A stretch of DNA of 64,000 nt. Source: JBGPGW01 sp046349515. Lineage in GTDB: Bacteria > Pseudomonadota > Alphaproteobacteria > CADEGL01. The stretch spans positions 62,001 through 126,000 of the forward strand of contig JAXMCE010000004.1 of the NCBI GenBank assembly GCA_046349515.1. Reading direction: 5' to 3'. The notes beneath the pieces were generated by a model. The model was not told where the DNA came from. It worked only from the letters and a program-made list of their open reading frames with translations, and searched no databases. The position numbers and the translations under genes are program-made. Positions 9,115 through 16,939 of this stretch are shown one piece after another (within the stretch, counting starts at the first letter, position 1; each line of letters starts with the position of its first letter).

Positions 9115-10229
9115 GGCGCAGCTCCCGGCTTCTTGGATTCCGGGGGATGCGCTGGTGACTGCGGCAAGGGCAGCGGCAGATAGGGCGCGACCCCCTCGCG
9201 GCCGCCATTCACGATGTATTTGGGCGTGCCCCGCAGGATCTCCTCCATGGTCTCGAGATAGATGCGCTTCGTCGTCACGTCCTTGGCGTTCTTGTACTCG
9301 TTGTAAACCGACAGGAAGTGCTGGGCTCGGCCCTGGGATTCGAGAACCACTTTCTCCTTATAGGCGCTGGCGTCCTGAACGAGCTTCACCGCCTCGCCAC
9401 GCGCGCGGGGAATGATGTCATTGCGGTAGGCCTCGGCCTCGTTCTGCATGCGATCGCGATCTTGGATGGCGCGCTGCACGTCGTTGAACGCATCGATGAC
9501 GGGCTCGGGCGGGTGGACTTCCTGAAGCTGAACTTGCGTGATCGCGATGCCTGCGCCGTAGTCGTCGAGGATCTTCTGCATCAGCTGGAACGCTTCGGTC
9601 TCGATGGTCCGCCGCCCTTCGGTGAGTGCCGGTTGGATGCCGGTGCGCCCCACGATCTCGCGCATCGCCGACTCGGCAACGACCCGTACGGTCTGCTCCG
9701 GATCGCGGATATTGAAGAGATATTGTCCCGCATCCTTGATTCGCCACTGCACGTTGAAGTCGATGTCGATGATGTTCTGGTCGCCGGTCAGCATCAGGCT
9801 TTCCTCGGGCACCTCGCGCTTGGGCCCGCGTCCACCGGCCAAATTCCGAAAGCCGAGATCGAGACTGTTGACCTGAAGGACGCGTGGCTTCAGCACCGTC
9901 TCGATCGGCGTCGGCAGATGGTAGTGAAGTCCCGGCCCGGTCGTGTCGACCCACTTCCCGAAGCGCAGGACCACGCCTTGCGCATCGGCCGGAACGTAGT
10001 AGATGCCCGAGGCCACCCACAGGAAGAAGATGGCGATGCCGACATAAAGGATGAAGTTCGAATTGCCGCCGCCCCGCGGCATCATGCGCTTGAAGCGGTC
10101 CTGCCCCTGGCGCAAGAGGTCTTCGAGGTTGGGCGGCTGTGGCGGGCTGCCGCGGCCCCACGGACTGCCCCCGCCGCCGCTTCCACCACTGCCCCACGGG
10201 CCGCCGCCACCACCCTGATTCCACGGCAT
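9111..10229 (-). CDS. hflK: FtsH protease modulator HflK
   Basis: HflK is the partner of HflC. The 372-residue protein begins with a glycine-rich cytoplasmic tail (MPWNQGGGGGPWGSGG), then a single membrane segment (FILYVGIAIFFLWVASGIYYV), the SPFH domain (VVLRFGKWVDTTGPGLHYHLP) and a long charged helix. The start at 10229 is set by GGAGG six bases upstream and by the family's Pro-Trp/Gly-rich N-terminus; the frame stays open further upstream but without homology. The promoter region is shared with the divergent mrp gene. Confidence 0.96.
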   Translation of the reverse strand: MPWNQGGGGGPWGSGGSGGGGSPWGRGSPPQPPNLEDLLRQGQDRFKRMMPRGGGNSNFILYVGIAIFFLWVASGIYYVPADAQGVVLRFGKWVDTTGPGLHYHLPTPIETVLKPRVLQVNSLDLGFRNLAGGRGPKREVPEESLMLTGDQNIIDIDFNVQWRIKDAGQYLFNIRDPEQTVRVVAESAMREIVGRTGIQPALTEGRRTIETEAFQLMQKILDDYGAGIAITQVQLQEVHPPEPVIDAFNDVQRAIQDRDRMQNEAEAYRNDIIPRARGEAVKLVQDASAYKEKVVLESQGRAQHFLSVYNEYKNAKDVTTKRIYLETMEEILRGTPKYIVNGGREGVAPYLPLPLPQSPAHPPESKKPGAAP

Positions 10230-10393
10230 GAGCATCCTCCCCGGATTCGGCCGGTCCCCGTGAGCTTTCCAAGCGTTCGATGCTGCCTTATATGACAGGC
10301 GGAGACGCGGACAAAGCGTCGAATCGCGGAAGAGCGCGATCCCTTCGACCCATTCGTTCAACCCAACGCGCGCCGCGCCGGACTTATTCAAGC

Positions 10394-11500
10394 ATGACCG
10401 CAGTCACCCAGGAAGACGTCCTCGATGCGCTCCGTGCCGTGCGCGATTCGGCACGGGGCGCTGACATCGTGAGCCTCGGCATGGTCAATGGCCTCAGCAT
10501 CGCCGATGGCGCCGTGAGCTTCGCGATCGAAGTCAAGGCAGAAGACGGCCCGAAGCTCGAACCCCTCAGGAGGGCCGCGGAGGGTGCCGTCGCCAAGCTC
10601 CCGGGCGTCACGCGCGTGACGGCTGTGTTGACCGCGCACCGCGCCCAAACGGCGCCATCCGCACGGAACCGGTCCCATCCGCATCAAAGCGAGAAACTGG
10701 CGCTCCCTGGGGTGCGCACGATCGTCGCCGTCGCCAGTGGCAAGGGCGGCGTGGGGAAGTCGACGGTTGCTGCGAATCTCGCCGTGGGCCTCACGGCCCT
10801 TGGCCTCAAGGTCGGCCTCCTCGACTGCGATATTTACGGCCCGTCCATGCCCCTCATGATGGGGGTCAAGACCCGCCCCAGCATGAGCGCCGACGGCAAG
10901 CGCCTGGCCCCACCCGAAAGCTTCGGCATCAAGGTGATGTCCATGGGGTTTCTCGCGGCCGACCGCACGCCGATGATTTGGCGCGGGCCCATGGTGAGCC
11001 AAGCCGTCGACCAGATGCTCCGCGGCGTCGCGTGGGAGCCGCTCGACATCCTGGTCGTCGACATGCCGCCGGGGACAGGCGACGCGCAGCTCACGCTGAC
11101 CCAGCGCGTGCCGCTCTCCGGTGCCATCATTGTCTCGACACCGCAGGATATTGCCCTGCTCGACGCGCGACGCGGTCTCGCCATGTTCCGCCAGGTCGAA
11201 GTGCCGGTGCTCGGCATCATCGAGAACATGAGCTACTTCGTCTGCCCGCATTGCGGGCAACGAAGCGATGTCTTCAGTCATGGCGGCGCCGAGCGCGAAG
11301 CGACGGAATCACACGTCGCGTTTCTCGGCGCCATTCCGCTCGATATCGCGATTCGCGATACGTCGGATTCGGGCCGTCCGATCACCGCGACCGCGCCGGA
11401 GAGCGAGCACGCCAAGGCGTTCCGCGCAATCGCGGGCAAGATATGGGACGCCGTCAGCGGCGGCGGCGCGCGGACGGCGCCGCGGATCGTGGTCCAGTAG
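10394..11500 (+). CDS. mrp: Mrp/ApbC-type P-loop Fe-S cluster carrier
   Basis: The 368-residue protein combines an N-terminal MIP18/DUF59 domain (residues 1-85) with a ParA-like ATPase. The deviant Walker A motif GKGGVGKST is at about 116-124, and a CxxC pair (VCPHCGQ) sits in the C-terminal half where Mrp dimers bind a bridging 4Fe-4S cluster. Family members deliver Fe-S clusters to apo-enzymes. I chose the ATG at 10394, which starts the MIP18 domain; an upstream in-frame ATG at 10280 would overlap the hflK promoter region. It is divergent from hflK and convergent with the MaoC-like gene. Confidence 0.94.
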   Translation: MTAVTQEDVLDALRAVRDSARGADIVSLGMVNGLSIADGAVSFAIEVKAEDGPKLEPLRRAAEGAVAKLPGVTRVTAVLTAHRAQTAPSARNRSHPHQSEKLALPGVRTIVAVASGKGGVGKSTVAANLAVGLTALGLKVGLLDCDIYGPSMPLMMGVKTRPSMSADGKRLAPPESFGIKVMSMGFLAADRTPMIWRGPMVSQAVDQMLRGVAWEPLDILVVDMPPGTGDAQLTLTQRVPLSGAIIVSTPQDIALLDARRGLAMFRQVEVPVLGIIENMSYFVCPHCGQRSDVFSHGGAEREATESHVAFLGAIPLDIAIRDTSDSGRPITATAPESEHAKAFRAIAGKIWDAVSGGGARTAPRIVVQ

Positions 11501-11538
11501 GGCCGAAGCCGCGTCGCTCGTCCAACCGCGGCCGAGCC

Positions 11539-11964
11539 TCAGAGAATCTTGAGCACGTGCTCACCGACACCCACGGTCTCTCCGCGCTGATTGAGGACTT
11601 TGACGTGGGCCGTCGCGCGATTGCGCGCCGGGTCGTGGCTGGCGATTTCATAGGTGACGGTCAGCGTATCGCCGAAGAAGACGGCGCCCGTGTGGCGGAT
11701 ACGGTCGAAGCCGAGGGATGCCACGCCCACGCTGAACCCGCGCGTCGCCTGCGATGAAGCGGTGCTCATGAGGCCGATGACAAGCGCGCCATGCGCGATG
11801 CGCGTGCGATACGGTGTCGTCTTCGCGAACTCCTCATCGACATGGATGGGGTCGTAGTCGCCGGTGATCCCGGCGAACAGGTAAACGTCGCTCTCGGATA
11901 TCGTCTTGCGGACGGTCACGGTATAGCCGACCGGAATATCGTCCAGAGATGTTCGCTCCGCCAT
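11539..11964 (-). CDS. MaoC-like (R)-hydratase, hot-dog fold
   Basis: A 141-residue single hot-dog protein. The hydratase motif is clear: FAGITGDYDPIHVDEEFA supplies the Asp/His pair typical of MaoC and PhaJ enoyl-CoA hydratases, followed by RIAHGALVIGLMS. Such enzymes hydrate trans-2-enoyl-CoA or act as beta-hydroxyacyl-CoA dehydratases. GGAGG six bases before the ATG at 11964 fixes the start. It lies 20 bases downstream of a small membrane protein gene on the same strand. The exact acyl-CoA substrate cannot be told from sequence. Confidence 0.87.
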   Translation of the reverse strand: MAERTSLDDIPVGYTVTVRKTISESDVYLFAGITGDYDPIHVDEEFAKTTPYRTRIAHGALVIGLMSTASSQATRGFSVGVASLGFDRIRHTGAVFFGDTLTVTYEIASHDPARNRATAHVKVLNQRGETVGVGEHVLKIL

Positions 11965-11984
11965 GACGTCCCTCCGAAAACACC

Positions 11985-12464
11985 CTAGCCGATAATTTGC
12001 AACCCGTGTGCGCCCGCGACGGCGCCGATGATCGTCAACACGCTCGCAATGAACAAGACCCAGTGCAGACGCAGGATCAGGACGAAGGTGGACTCGGGTG
12101 CCCGTTCGGCACGGATCCGAAACCATCGATGAAGGAACAGCGGCTCGGCTACGAACAGCATGATCGTGAACAGCAGCCACACGCCGACCATGGCAACCAT
12201 CCACCAATAGGAAAGGTCCGAGAATCGGCCCCACAGATCCAAACGGTGGACGAGATAGAGGCCGCTCGCGCCGGCAATGAGCGTCGTCACACGCGACTGG
12301 CGCGCGAAGCGGCCCTCGATGGCCTCGAAAAATGCGATTCGCTCAGCGGGCGACTTGAGGCGCCGGATTCCTGGCAGCAGCACGAGCGTCACCATCGCGA
12401 CCCCGCCGATCCAAAGCACGATGGCAAGCACGTGAACCGCGCGAGCGAGCGCTGCATCGTCCAC
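11985..12464 (-). CDS. Small four-helix integral membrane protein (CopD-like)
   Basis: The 159-residue protein has four hydrophobic segments: HVLAIVLWIGGVAMVTLVLL, TTLIAGASGLYLV, WWMVAMVGVWLLFTIMLFVA and LHWVLFIASVLTIIGAVAGA. His and Trp residues at the membrane face (RAVHVLAIVLWIGG) resemble CopD/DUF2269-type proteins that may bind copper or haem, but I would not assign a function. GGAGG eight bases before the GTG at 12464 sets the start; the frame is open back to 12599 but without a signal for initiation. It sits between the E2 gene and the MaoC-like gene. Confidence 0.65.
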   Translation of the reverse strand: MDDAALARAVHVLAIVLWIGGVAMVTLVLLPGIRRLKSPAERIAFFEAIEGRFARQSRVTTLIAGASGLYLVHRLDLWGRFSDLSYWWMVAMVGVWLLFTIMLFVAEPLFLHRWFRIRAERAPESTFVLILRLHWVLFIASVLTIIGAVAGAHGLQIIG

Positions 12465-12655
12465 CTGAACAGCCTCCACATGGCTCGGCGCGAAACAGAC
12501 CTGCGGAGCGGAAGATTGCCACAGGTTGCTCGCGTCGCACCATGGCCGAGCATTTGGGGCACAGGAGGACAGGAGTCCGCGGCCGTATGGCGTGATCATT
12601 CGCGCCGGTCGGGATCCGGAGCACGAAAGGGGATGTCATGGCCATGGGTGCGCCC

Positions 12656-12671
12656 GAGCCTCGAAGAGGCT
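12656..12671 (-). terminator. Possible short terminator hairpin after the E2 gene
   Basis: Immediately after (and touching) the E2 stop codon the minus strand has AGCCTC, the loop TTC and GAGGCT, a six-pair stem without a following T run. It is a candidate stop for the acetoin dehydrogenase transcript, but weak. Confidence 0.3.
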
Positions 12672-13957
12672 TATGCGGCGCTACGGGCGAGTTCGGAAAT
12701 AAGGCGTGCCACCAGCTCCGGCGCTTCCAGCTGCGGCAAGTGCCCCACATCAGGCAGAAGATGGACGCCCACATGGCCCGGCACGGCGCGCGCGTGAAGG
12801 CTGGGGATGATCGTATCGCATAGCCCCCAGATGAGTTTCACGGGGACTTGCATACGGCTGAGCGCCCCTCGCAAATCGAAGGCCTGAGTCCCGTCGGGGA
12901 AAAGTGCGCGGGCCAACTCCTCCTGCGCCTGGCGCAAGGCAGGGTCGGCGCGCAATGCCATGGCCGCTTGAGCAAATCCGACAGGCAAACGCGCCGGATC
13001 GGCGACCAGACGGCGCAACCACGGCTCCAGGCTTTCGACCTTCGAGGCGCGGGTGAACCCGCCGACAAACGGCCCGTCGATCTCTGGCCCAAGTCCGCTC
13101 GGCGCGATGAGACCCAACGACAGGACGCGGATCTTTCCAATGGCCGTGAGAGCCAGCGCCGCCGCTCCGCCAAGCGAATGGCCCACAAAATGGCCTTCGC
13201 CGAGTCCCGACGCGAGGAGCGAGTCCGATACCTGGTGCGCGAGTGCGTTCACATCGGCGGCACGCGTATGAGGCGAAGCGCCATGGCATGGCAGGTCCAC
13301 CATGACGAGACGCCAATCCCGCTCGAGCAATGGCGCGAGCCGGCGCCAACTGTTCGAATCCGAACCAAACCCGTGGAGAAGGATGATCGGCGCGCCCACT
13401 CCGCGGCCGCTGCTTAGCATATGAAGGGAGCCGGGCCGCGCGACCTCAACACAAGGTGCGCCGGGCGTCTGAGATGCCGGGCCCGATCGAGCCGCCCGCT
13501 CGACATCGCGCCGCTTGATTCGGCCACCCGGACCCGAGCCAGGAATGCGCCCTAGATCGACCGCCTGCTCCCTCGCGAGCGCCCGCGCGAGCGGACTCGC
13601 AACGACCCGCCCCTGTCTCGCCACCACACGTGGCGTCGACGACGGTGGCTCGGCGGTTCTGCGCGCCGCCTCTGCGGTCGCTCCACCGGCCTCGGCCGCT
13701 TCGTCCACATCGTCGACCGTGACCCCAACGAGACCGAGCGTGGCCCCGATCTTCACCTCGTCGCCGGGCTTCGCCATGACCTTCGTCAGGATGCCGTCCC
13801 TTGGCGCGGGCACGTCGGTCGCCGCCTTGGCCGTCTCGACCACGACGACGACATCCCCGGCCTTTACGGCTTGGCCCGGCCCGACCACCCACTCGACGAC
13901 GGTGACCGAGTCCATGAACTCGCCTGCCGCGCCGACGATCTTGATCGCTTCGGCCAT
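12671..13957 (-). CDS. acoC: Acetoin dehydrogenase-type E2: lipoyl domain plus alpha/beta hydrolase
   Basis: The 428-residue protein has an N-terminal lipoyl domain with the acceptor Lys44 in ETAKAATDV, an Ala/Pro-rich linker, a peripheral subunit-binding domain at about 117-153 (VASPLARALAREQAVDL, GSGPGGRIKRRDV) and, instead of the usual acyltransferase core, an alpha/beta-hydrolase fold from about 185 with LLHGFGSD, the nucleophile elbow GHSLGG (Ser261) and a late His (DVGHLPQLEAP). This architecture is that of AcoC proteins of bacterial acetoin cleavage systems, which pass the acetyl group to CoA. It follows the E1 beta gene by ten bases. A related 2-oxoacid or 1,2-diketone substrate is possible. 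Confidence 0.85.
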   Translation of the reverse strand: MAEAIKIVGAAGEFMDSVTVVEWVVGPGQAVKAGDVVVVVETAKAATDVPAPRDGILTKVMAKPGDEVKIGATLGLVGVTVDDVDEAAEAGGATAEAARRTAEPPSSTPRVVARQGRVVASPLARALAREQAVDLGRIPGSGPGGRIKRRDVERAARSGPASQTPGAPCVEVARPGSLHMLSSGRGVGAPIILLHGFGSDSNSWRRLAPLLERDWRLVMVDLPCHGASPHTRAADVNALAHQVSDSLLASGLGEGHFVGHSLGGAAALALTAIGKIRVLSLGLIAPSGLGPEIDGPFVGGFTRASKVESLEPWLRRLVADPARLPVGFAQAAMALRADPALRQAQEELARALFPDGTQAFDLRGALSRMQVPVKLIWGLCDTIIPSLHARAVPGHVGVHLLPDVGHLPQLEAPELVARLISELARSAA

Positions 13958-13967
13958 GGCGGCTGCC

Positions 13968-14942
13968 TCAAGCGACGCATCGCCGCGCCGCTGCCGCGAT
14001 TTTCTCGGCAGTGGGCATCACCGCCATCTCGAGCGGCTCGCTGTAAGGGATCGGCATGTCGAGCTGTGCCACCCGTTCGACCGGCGCATCAAGGTCGTCG
14101 AAGGCATGATCCATGATCGTCGCGGACAATTCGGCGACATAGCCGCAGAACCGCCAGCCCTCGTTCACAACCACAGCGTGGTTCGTCTTGGCGATCGAGG
14201 TCTTGATCGCGTCGAGATCGAGCGGCCGGAGCGTGCGGAGATCGATCACTTCGGCTGCGATGCCTTCCGCGTCCAGCATGCTTGCCGCAGCGAGACTCTC
14301 ATGAACCATCCGCGAGGTCGCGAAGATGGATACATTGGTTCCCGGGCGGGCGATCCGCGCCCGTCCGATTTCGACGATGTGCTCGCCGTCCGGCACCTCG
14401 TCACGCATGTTGTAGAGGAGCTTGTGCTCGAGCACGACGACGGGGTGCGGATCGCGAATGGCTGCTGTGAGCAACCCCTTCGCATCGGCCGGCGTCGCCG
14501 GCGCCACGACTTTGAGGCCGGGAATGTGGGCGACCATGGCATCGAGCGATTTCGAGTGCTGGGCGCTCGCGCCGATCCCCCCGCCGCCCTGCGTCCGCAG
14601 GACGAAGGGCAATCTCACCTGGTCCGCCCAGAGATATTCGTAAAGCGACGCCTGATTGATGAGCGCATCGAAGGTCAGCGGCATGAAATCCGCGAACATG
14701 ATTTCGAGCACCGGCCGCGTGCCGGTCATGGCGGCGGTCACCGCCATGGCTGCCAAGGTCTGCTCCGAGATGGGCGTGTCGCGCACCCGCTCGGGACCGA
14801 ACTCCTCGACGAGCCCGCGGGTGACTTTGAACACGCCGCCATAGGTGCCGATATCCTCGCCGAAGAGGAAGACGGTCGGATCGCGGCGCATTTCCTCGCG
14901 GAGCGCGAGGTTGAGCGCCTCGGCATAATGCATCGTCGCCAT
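13968..14942 (-). CDS. acoB: Acetoin/2-oxoacid dehydrogenase E1 component, beta subunit
   Basis: The 324-residue transketolase-like subunit contains GEDIGTYGGVFKVTRGL at its N-terminus, DTPISEQTLAAMAV (the glutamate that activates thiamine diphosphate), GGGGIGASAQHSKSLDA and a C-terminal transketolase_C domain (VVVNEGWRFCG). It forms an alpha2-beta2 E1 with the upstream gene. Its ATG overlaps the stop of the alpha subunit by one base (TGATG), so the two subunits should be made in equal amounts. Homology cannot separate acetoin from pyruvate or branched-chain oxoacid use; the hydrolase-type E2 favours acetoin. Confidence 0.9.
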   Translation of the reverse strand: MATMHYAEALNLALREEMRRDPTVFLFGEDIGTYGGVFKVTRGLVEEFGPERVRDTPISEQTLAAMAVTAAMTGTRPVLEIMFADFMPLTFDALINQASLYEYLWADQVRLPFVLRTQGGGGIGASAQHSKSLDAMVAHIPGLKVVAPATPADAKGLLTAAIRDPHPVVVLEHKLLYNMRDEVPDGEHIVEIGRARIARPGTNVSIFATSRMVHESLAAASMLDAEGIAAEVIDLRTLRPLDLDAIKTSIAKTNHAVVVNEGWRFCGYVAELSATIMDHAFDDLDAPVERVAQLDMPIPYSEPLEMAVMPTAEKIAAAARRCVA

Positions 14943-15913
14943 CACCGCGCCTCCGCATAGGGTGCACAGGCCGGGGGAAAGACGAAACCGGGCAATGGAT
15001 CGCCGAGCGCGCGCGCGAAGGCGCGCTCGACCTCCTCCCGCGCAGCCGATTCCAGCGCCGCGAGACGCTCCGCCCCGACCGCCCCTTTCATCGCTTCGAA
15101 GCTCAGCCGGATCGGGTCGCGCGCGCGCCACGCGACAATGTCCTCTTCGTTCTGATAGCCGCCCTGGTCCGAGGTCGAGAACCCGACAACACGGTAGGTC
15201 TTGGCCTCGATCAGGCTTGGGCCGTCGCCCCGCCGCGCGCGCTCGACCGCTCGTGCGGCCGCCCGGTAAACGGCGACCACGTCGTTGCCGTCGACGATCT
15301 CGCCCGGCATGCCGTATCCGGCCGCGCGCGTGCTCAAATTCTCGACCGCCGACTGTCCCGTGTGGTGCACGGTCAGTCCGTACTGGTTGTGCTCCAGCAC
15401 GAAGACGACCGGCAATTTCCAGAGCGCGGCGATGTTCATGGATTCGTGGCAGATGCCGGTCTGCGCCGCGCCGTCACCGAAGAGACACATGGCGACGTCG
15501 TTCCGTTTCTGGATCTGGATCGAAAGCGCCATGCCGGTCGCGGCGGGTATGCACGCGCCGACAATGCCGTTGCCGCCGATCATGCCCTTGGACGCATCGG
15601 CCACCAGCATGTGTCCTGCCCGGCCTTTGCAGTAGCCAGTCTCGCGTCCGAAGATCTCGGCCACGATCCTGTAGGGATCGAGTCCCTTGCCGACGTAATG
15701 CGCGTGGCCGCGATGGGTGGAGGCCACGAAATCCGTGGATGCCAACATGAAGGTGGCCCCGACGCCCACGGCTTCCTGGCCGTCGCAGCGGTGGATCGGC
15801 CCCCGCGTCTTGCCCTCCTTATGCATCTTGCCGAGCCGCTCTTCGATAAGACGCACGACGACCATTCGCCGATACATCTCGGCCTGATCGTCCAGGGAGG
15901 GCGCATTCTTCAT
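14942..15913 (-). CDS. acoA: Acetoin/2-oxoacid dehydrogenase E1 component, alpha subunit
   Basis: The 323-residue subunit carries the thiamine diphosphate motif, GDGAAQTG followed about 25 residues later by LEHN, plus STHRGHAHYVGKG and the GRAGHMLVAD loop common to AcoA and PdhA. It is the first gene of alpha-beta-E2; no E3 dihydrolipoamide dehydrogenase or AcoR-type activator is encoded in the window, so E3 must be supplied from elsewhere. A 22-base AT-rich inverted repeat lies 34 bases upstream of the start and probably controls the operon. Confidence 0.9.
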   Translation of the reverse strand: MKNAPSLDDQAEMYRRMVVVRLIEERLGKMHKEGKTRGPIHRCDGQEAVGVGATFMLASTDFVASTHRGHAHYVGKGLDPYRIVAEIFGRETGYCKGRAGHMLVADASKGMIGGNGIVGACIPAATGMALSIQIQKRNDVAMCLFGDGAAQTGICHESMNIAALWKLPVVFVLEHNQYGLTVHHTGQSAVENLSTRAAGYGMPGEIVDGNDVVAVYRAAARAVERARRGDGPSLIEAKTYRVVGFSTSDQGGYQNEEDIVAWRARDPIRLSFEAMKGAVGAERLAALESAAREEVERAFARALGDPLPGFVFPPACAPYAEAR

Positions 15914-15946
15914 CGACTTCGTCCGTTCAAAGGGAAGGGCGCGTTA

Positions 15947-15968
15947 GTTATACGATATATGTTATAAC
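15947..15968. promoter_or_regulatory. Palindromic operator candidate upstream of the acetoin dehydrogenase genes
   Basis: A 22-base imperfect palindrome has outer arms GTTATA and TATAAC and a central ATATAT; 18 of the 22 positions are symmetrical. It stands out as pure AT in a GC-rich chromosome, ends 34 bases before the E1 alpha ATG, and overlaps where the promoter must be. GntR-family regulators commonly bind AT-rich palindromes of this size, but no regulator gene lies beside it, so the binding protein is inference. Confidence 0.5.
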
Positions 15969-16062
15969 AAATCAGCGCCAATCGTCCAACGAAGGCCCGA
16001 AGCCGAAGAGTTCACGCCTTCAGAAAAGGGCGTGATCGACAGGCTTACCGGTTCAACGACGC

Positions 16063-16920
16063 TCAGGCTCTTGGGATATGGACGTATTCGAGGGCGGCTT
16101 CCTCGAACATCTGGATCGCGATGTGGCCGGGCTTGAACCATTTGGAGGCAGGGTCGGCGGGCCACTCGCCGACCACGCGCTTGATGCCCGCCTGGATGAT
16201 GACGCCCGCGCAGCGCGAGCAGACGGGCTTGCCCGCGACGTAGATCGTCCCCTGCTCCGCGTTCCGCCCCGCGATGAGCATGGCGTTCTGCTCCGCATGC
16301 ACCATGAGATCGAGCTTCTGTTCCTGATCGTAGAGCCGGTCGATGCTGTCCTCGACACCGACCGCGAAGCCATTGTAGCCGAGCGCCACCACCCGGCGGT
16401 GCCGATCGGCGACGATGGCGCCGACTTTGGCGCGGGGATCCTTGGACCACTCGGCGGCGATCTCGCACACGTCGAGGTAGCGCCTGTCCCACTTGTCCAT
16501 GAAGAGACCACGCAGGCGGTAGAGGCCCGCGCGATAGGCGCCTGTGACGAAGGCCCGCGCCTCCTCGGCCGTCGCATTGTTGGCTTCGAACTCGGCCGAC
16601 CAGTCGAGGATGCAGCGCCGTTCGCCCTCGACGGGTTCGAGGCGAAACGATGACAGATAGGTCTTAACCGGCAGGGTGGAATCGACGATCGAATAGGTCA
16701 TCCGAAACTGCGGATCGTCGAAGCTTTCGAGCTTTTCGATCGCCCACTGATCGCCCCGCCGTTTGATCGTGAGGCGCCGCGTGGCACCGACGCCCGCGCC
16801 GTCCATCCGGCTGGCGATGATGCCGGGGACCCACCGCGGCAGGCCGTTAAAGTCGCGTGCGACCGCCCACACTTCCTCGGCCGGCGCGCCGATCGCCGCT
16901 CTGACCTGGACGCTCAGCAT
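16063..16920 (-). CDS. SRPBCC domain fused to dCMP/cytidine deaminase domain
   Basis: One uninterrupted 285-residue frame holds two domains. Residues 1-140 form an SRPBCC (START/PYR-like) ligand-binding domain, with IGAPAEEVWAVARDFNGLPRW at the N-terminus and a typical closing helix (ARAFVTGAYRAGLYRL). Residues 141-285 form a complete deoxycytidylate deaminase: MDKWDRRYLD is the usual family start, His208 and Glu210 lie in VHAEQNA, and zinc ligands Cys234 and Cys237 lie in VCSRCAG. The junction has no linker. It follows thyX by 19 bases, and dCMP deaminase makes the dUMP that ThyX methylates, so the deaminase assignment fits the context. The deaminase could also be initiated separately at the internal ATG at 16500. 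Confidence 0.82.
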   Translation of the reverse strand: MLSVQVRAAIGAPAEEVWAVARDFNGLPRWVPGIIASRMDGAGVGATRRLTIKRRGDQWAIEKLESFDDPQFRMTYSIVDSTLPVKTYLSSFRLEPVEGERRCILDWSAEFEANNATAEEARAFVTGAYRAGLYRLRGLFMDKWDRRYLDVCEIAAEWSKDPRAKVGAIVADRHRRVVALGYNGFAVGVEDSIDRLYDQEQKLDLMVHAEQNAMLIAGRNAEQGTIYVAGKPVCSRCAGVIIQAGIKRVVGEWPADPASKWFKPGHIAIQMFEEAALEYVHIPRA

Positions 16921-16939
16921 GGCGTGAACAATCGGCGCC

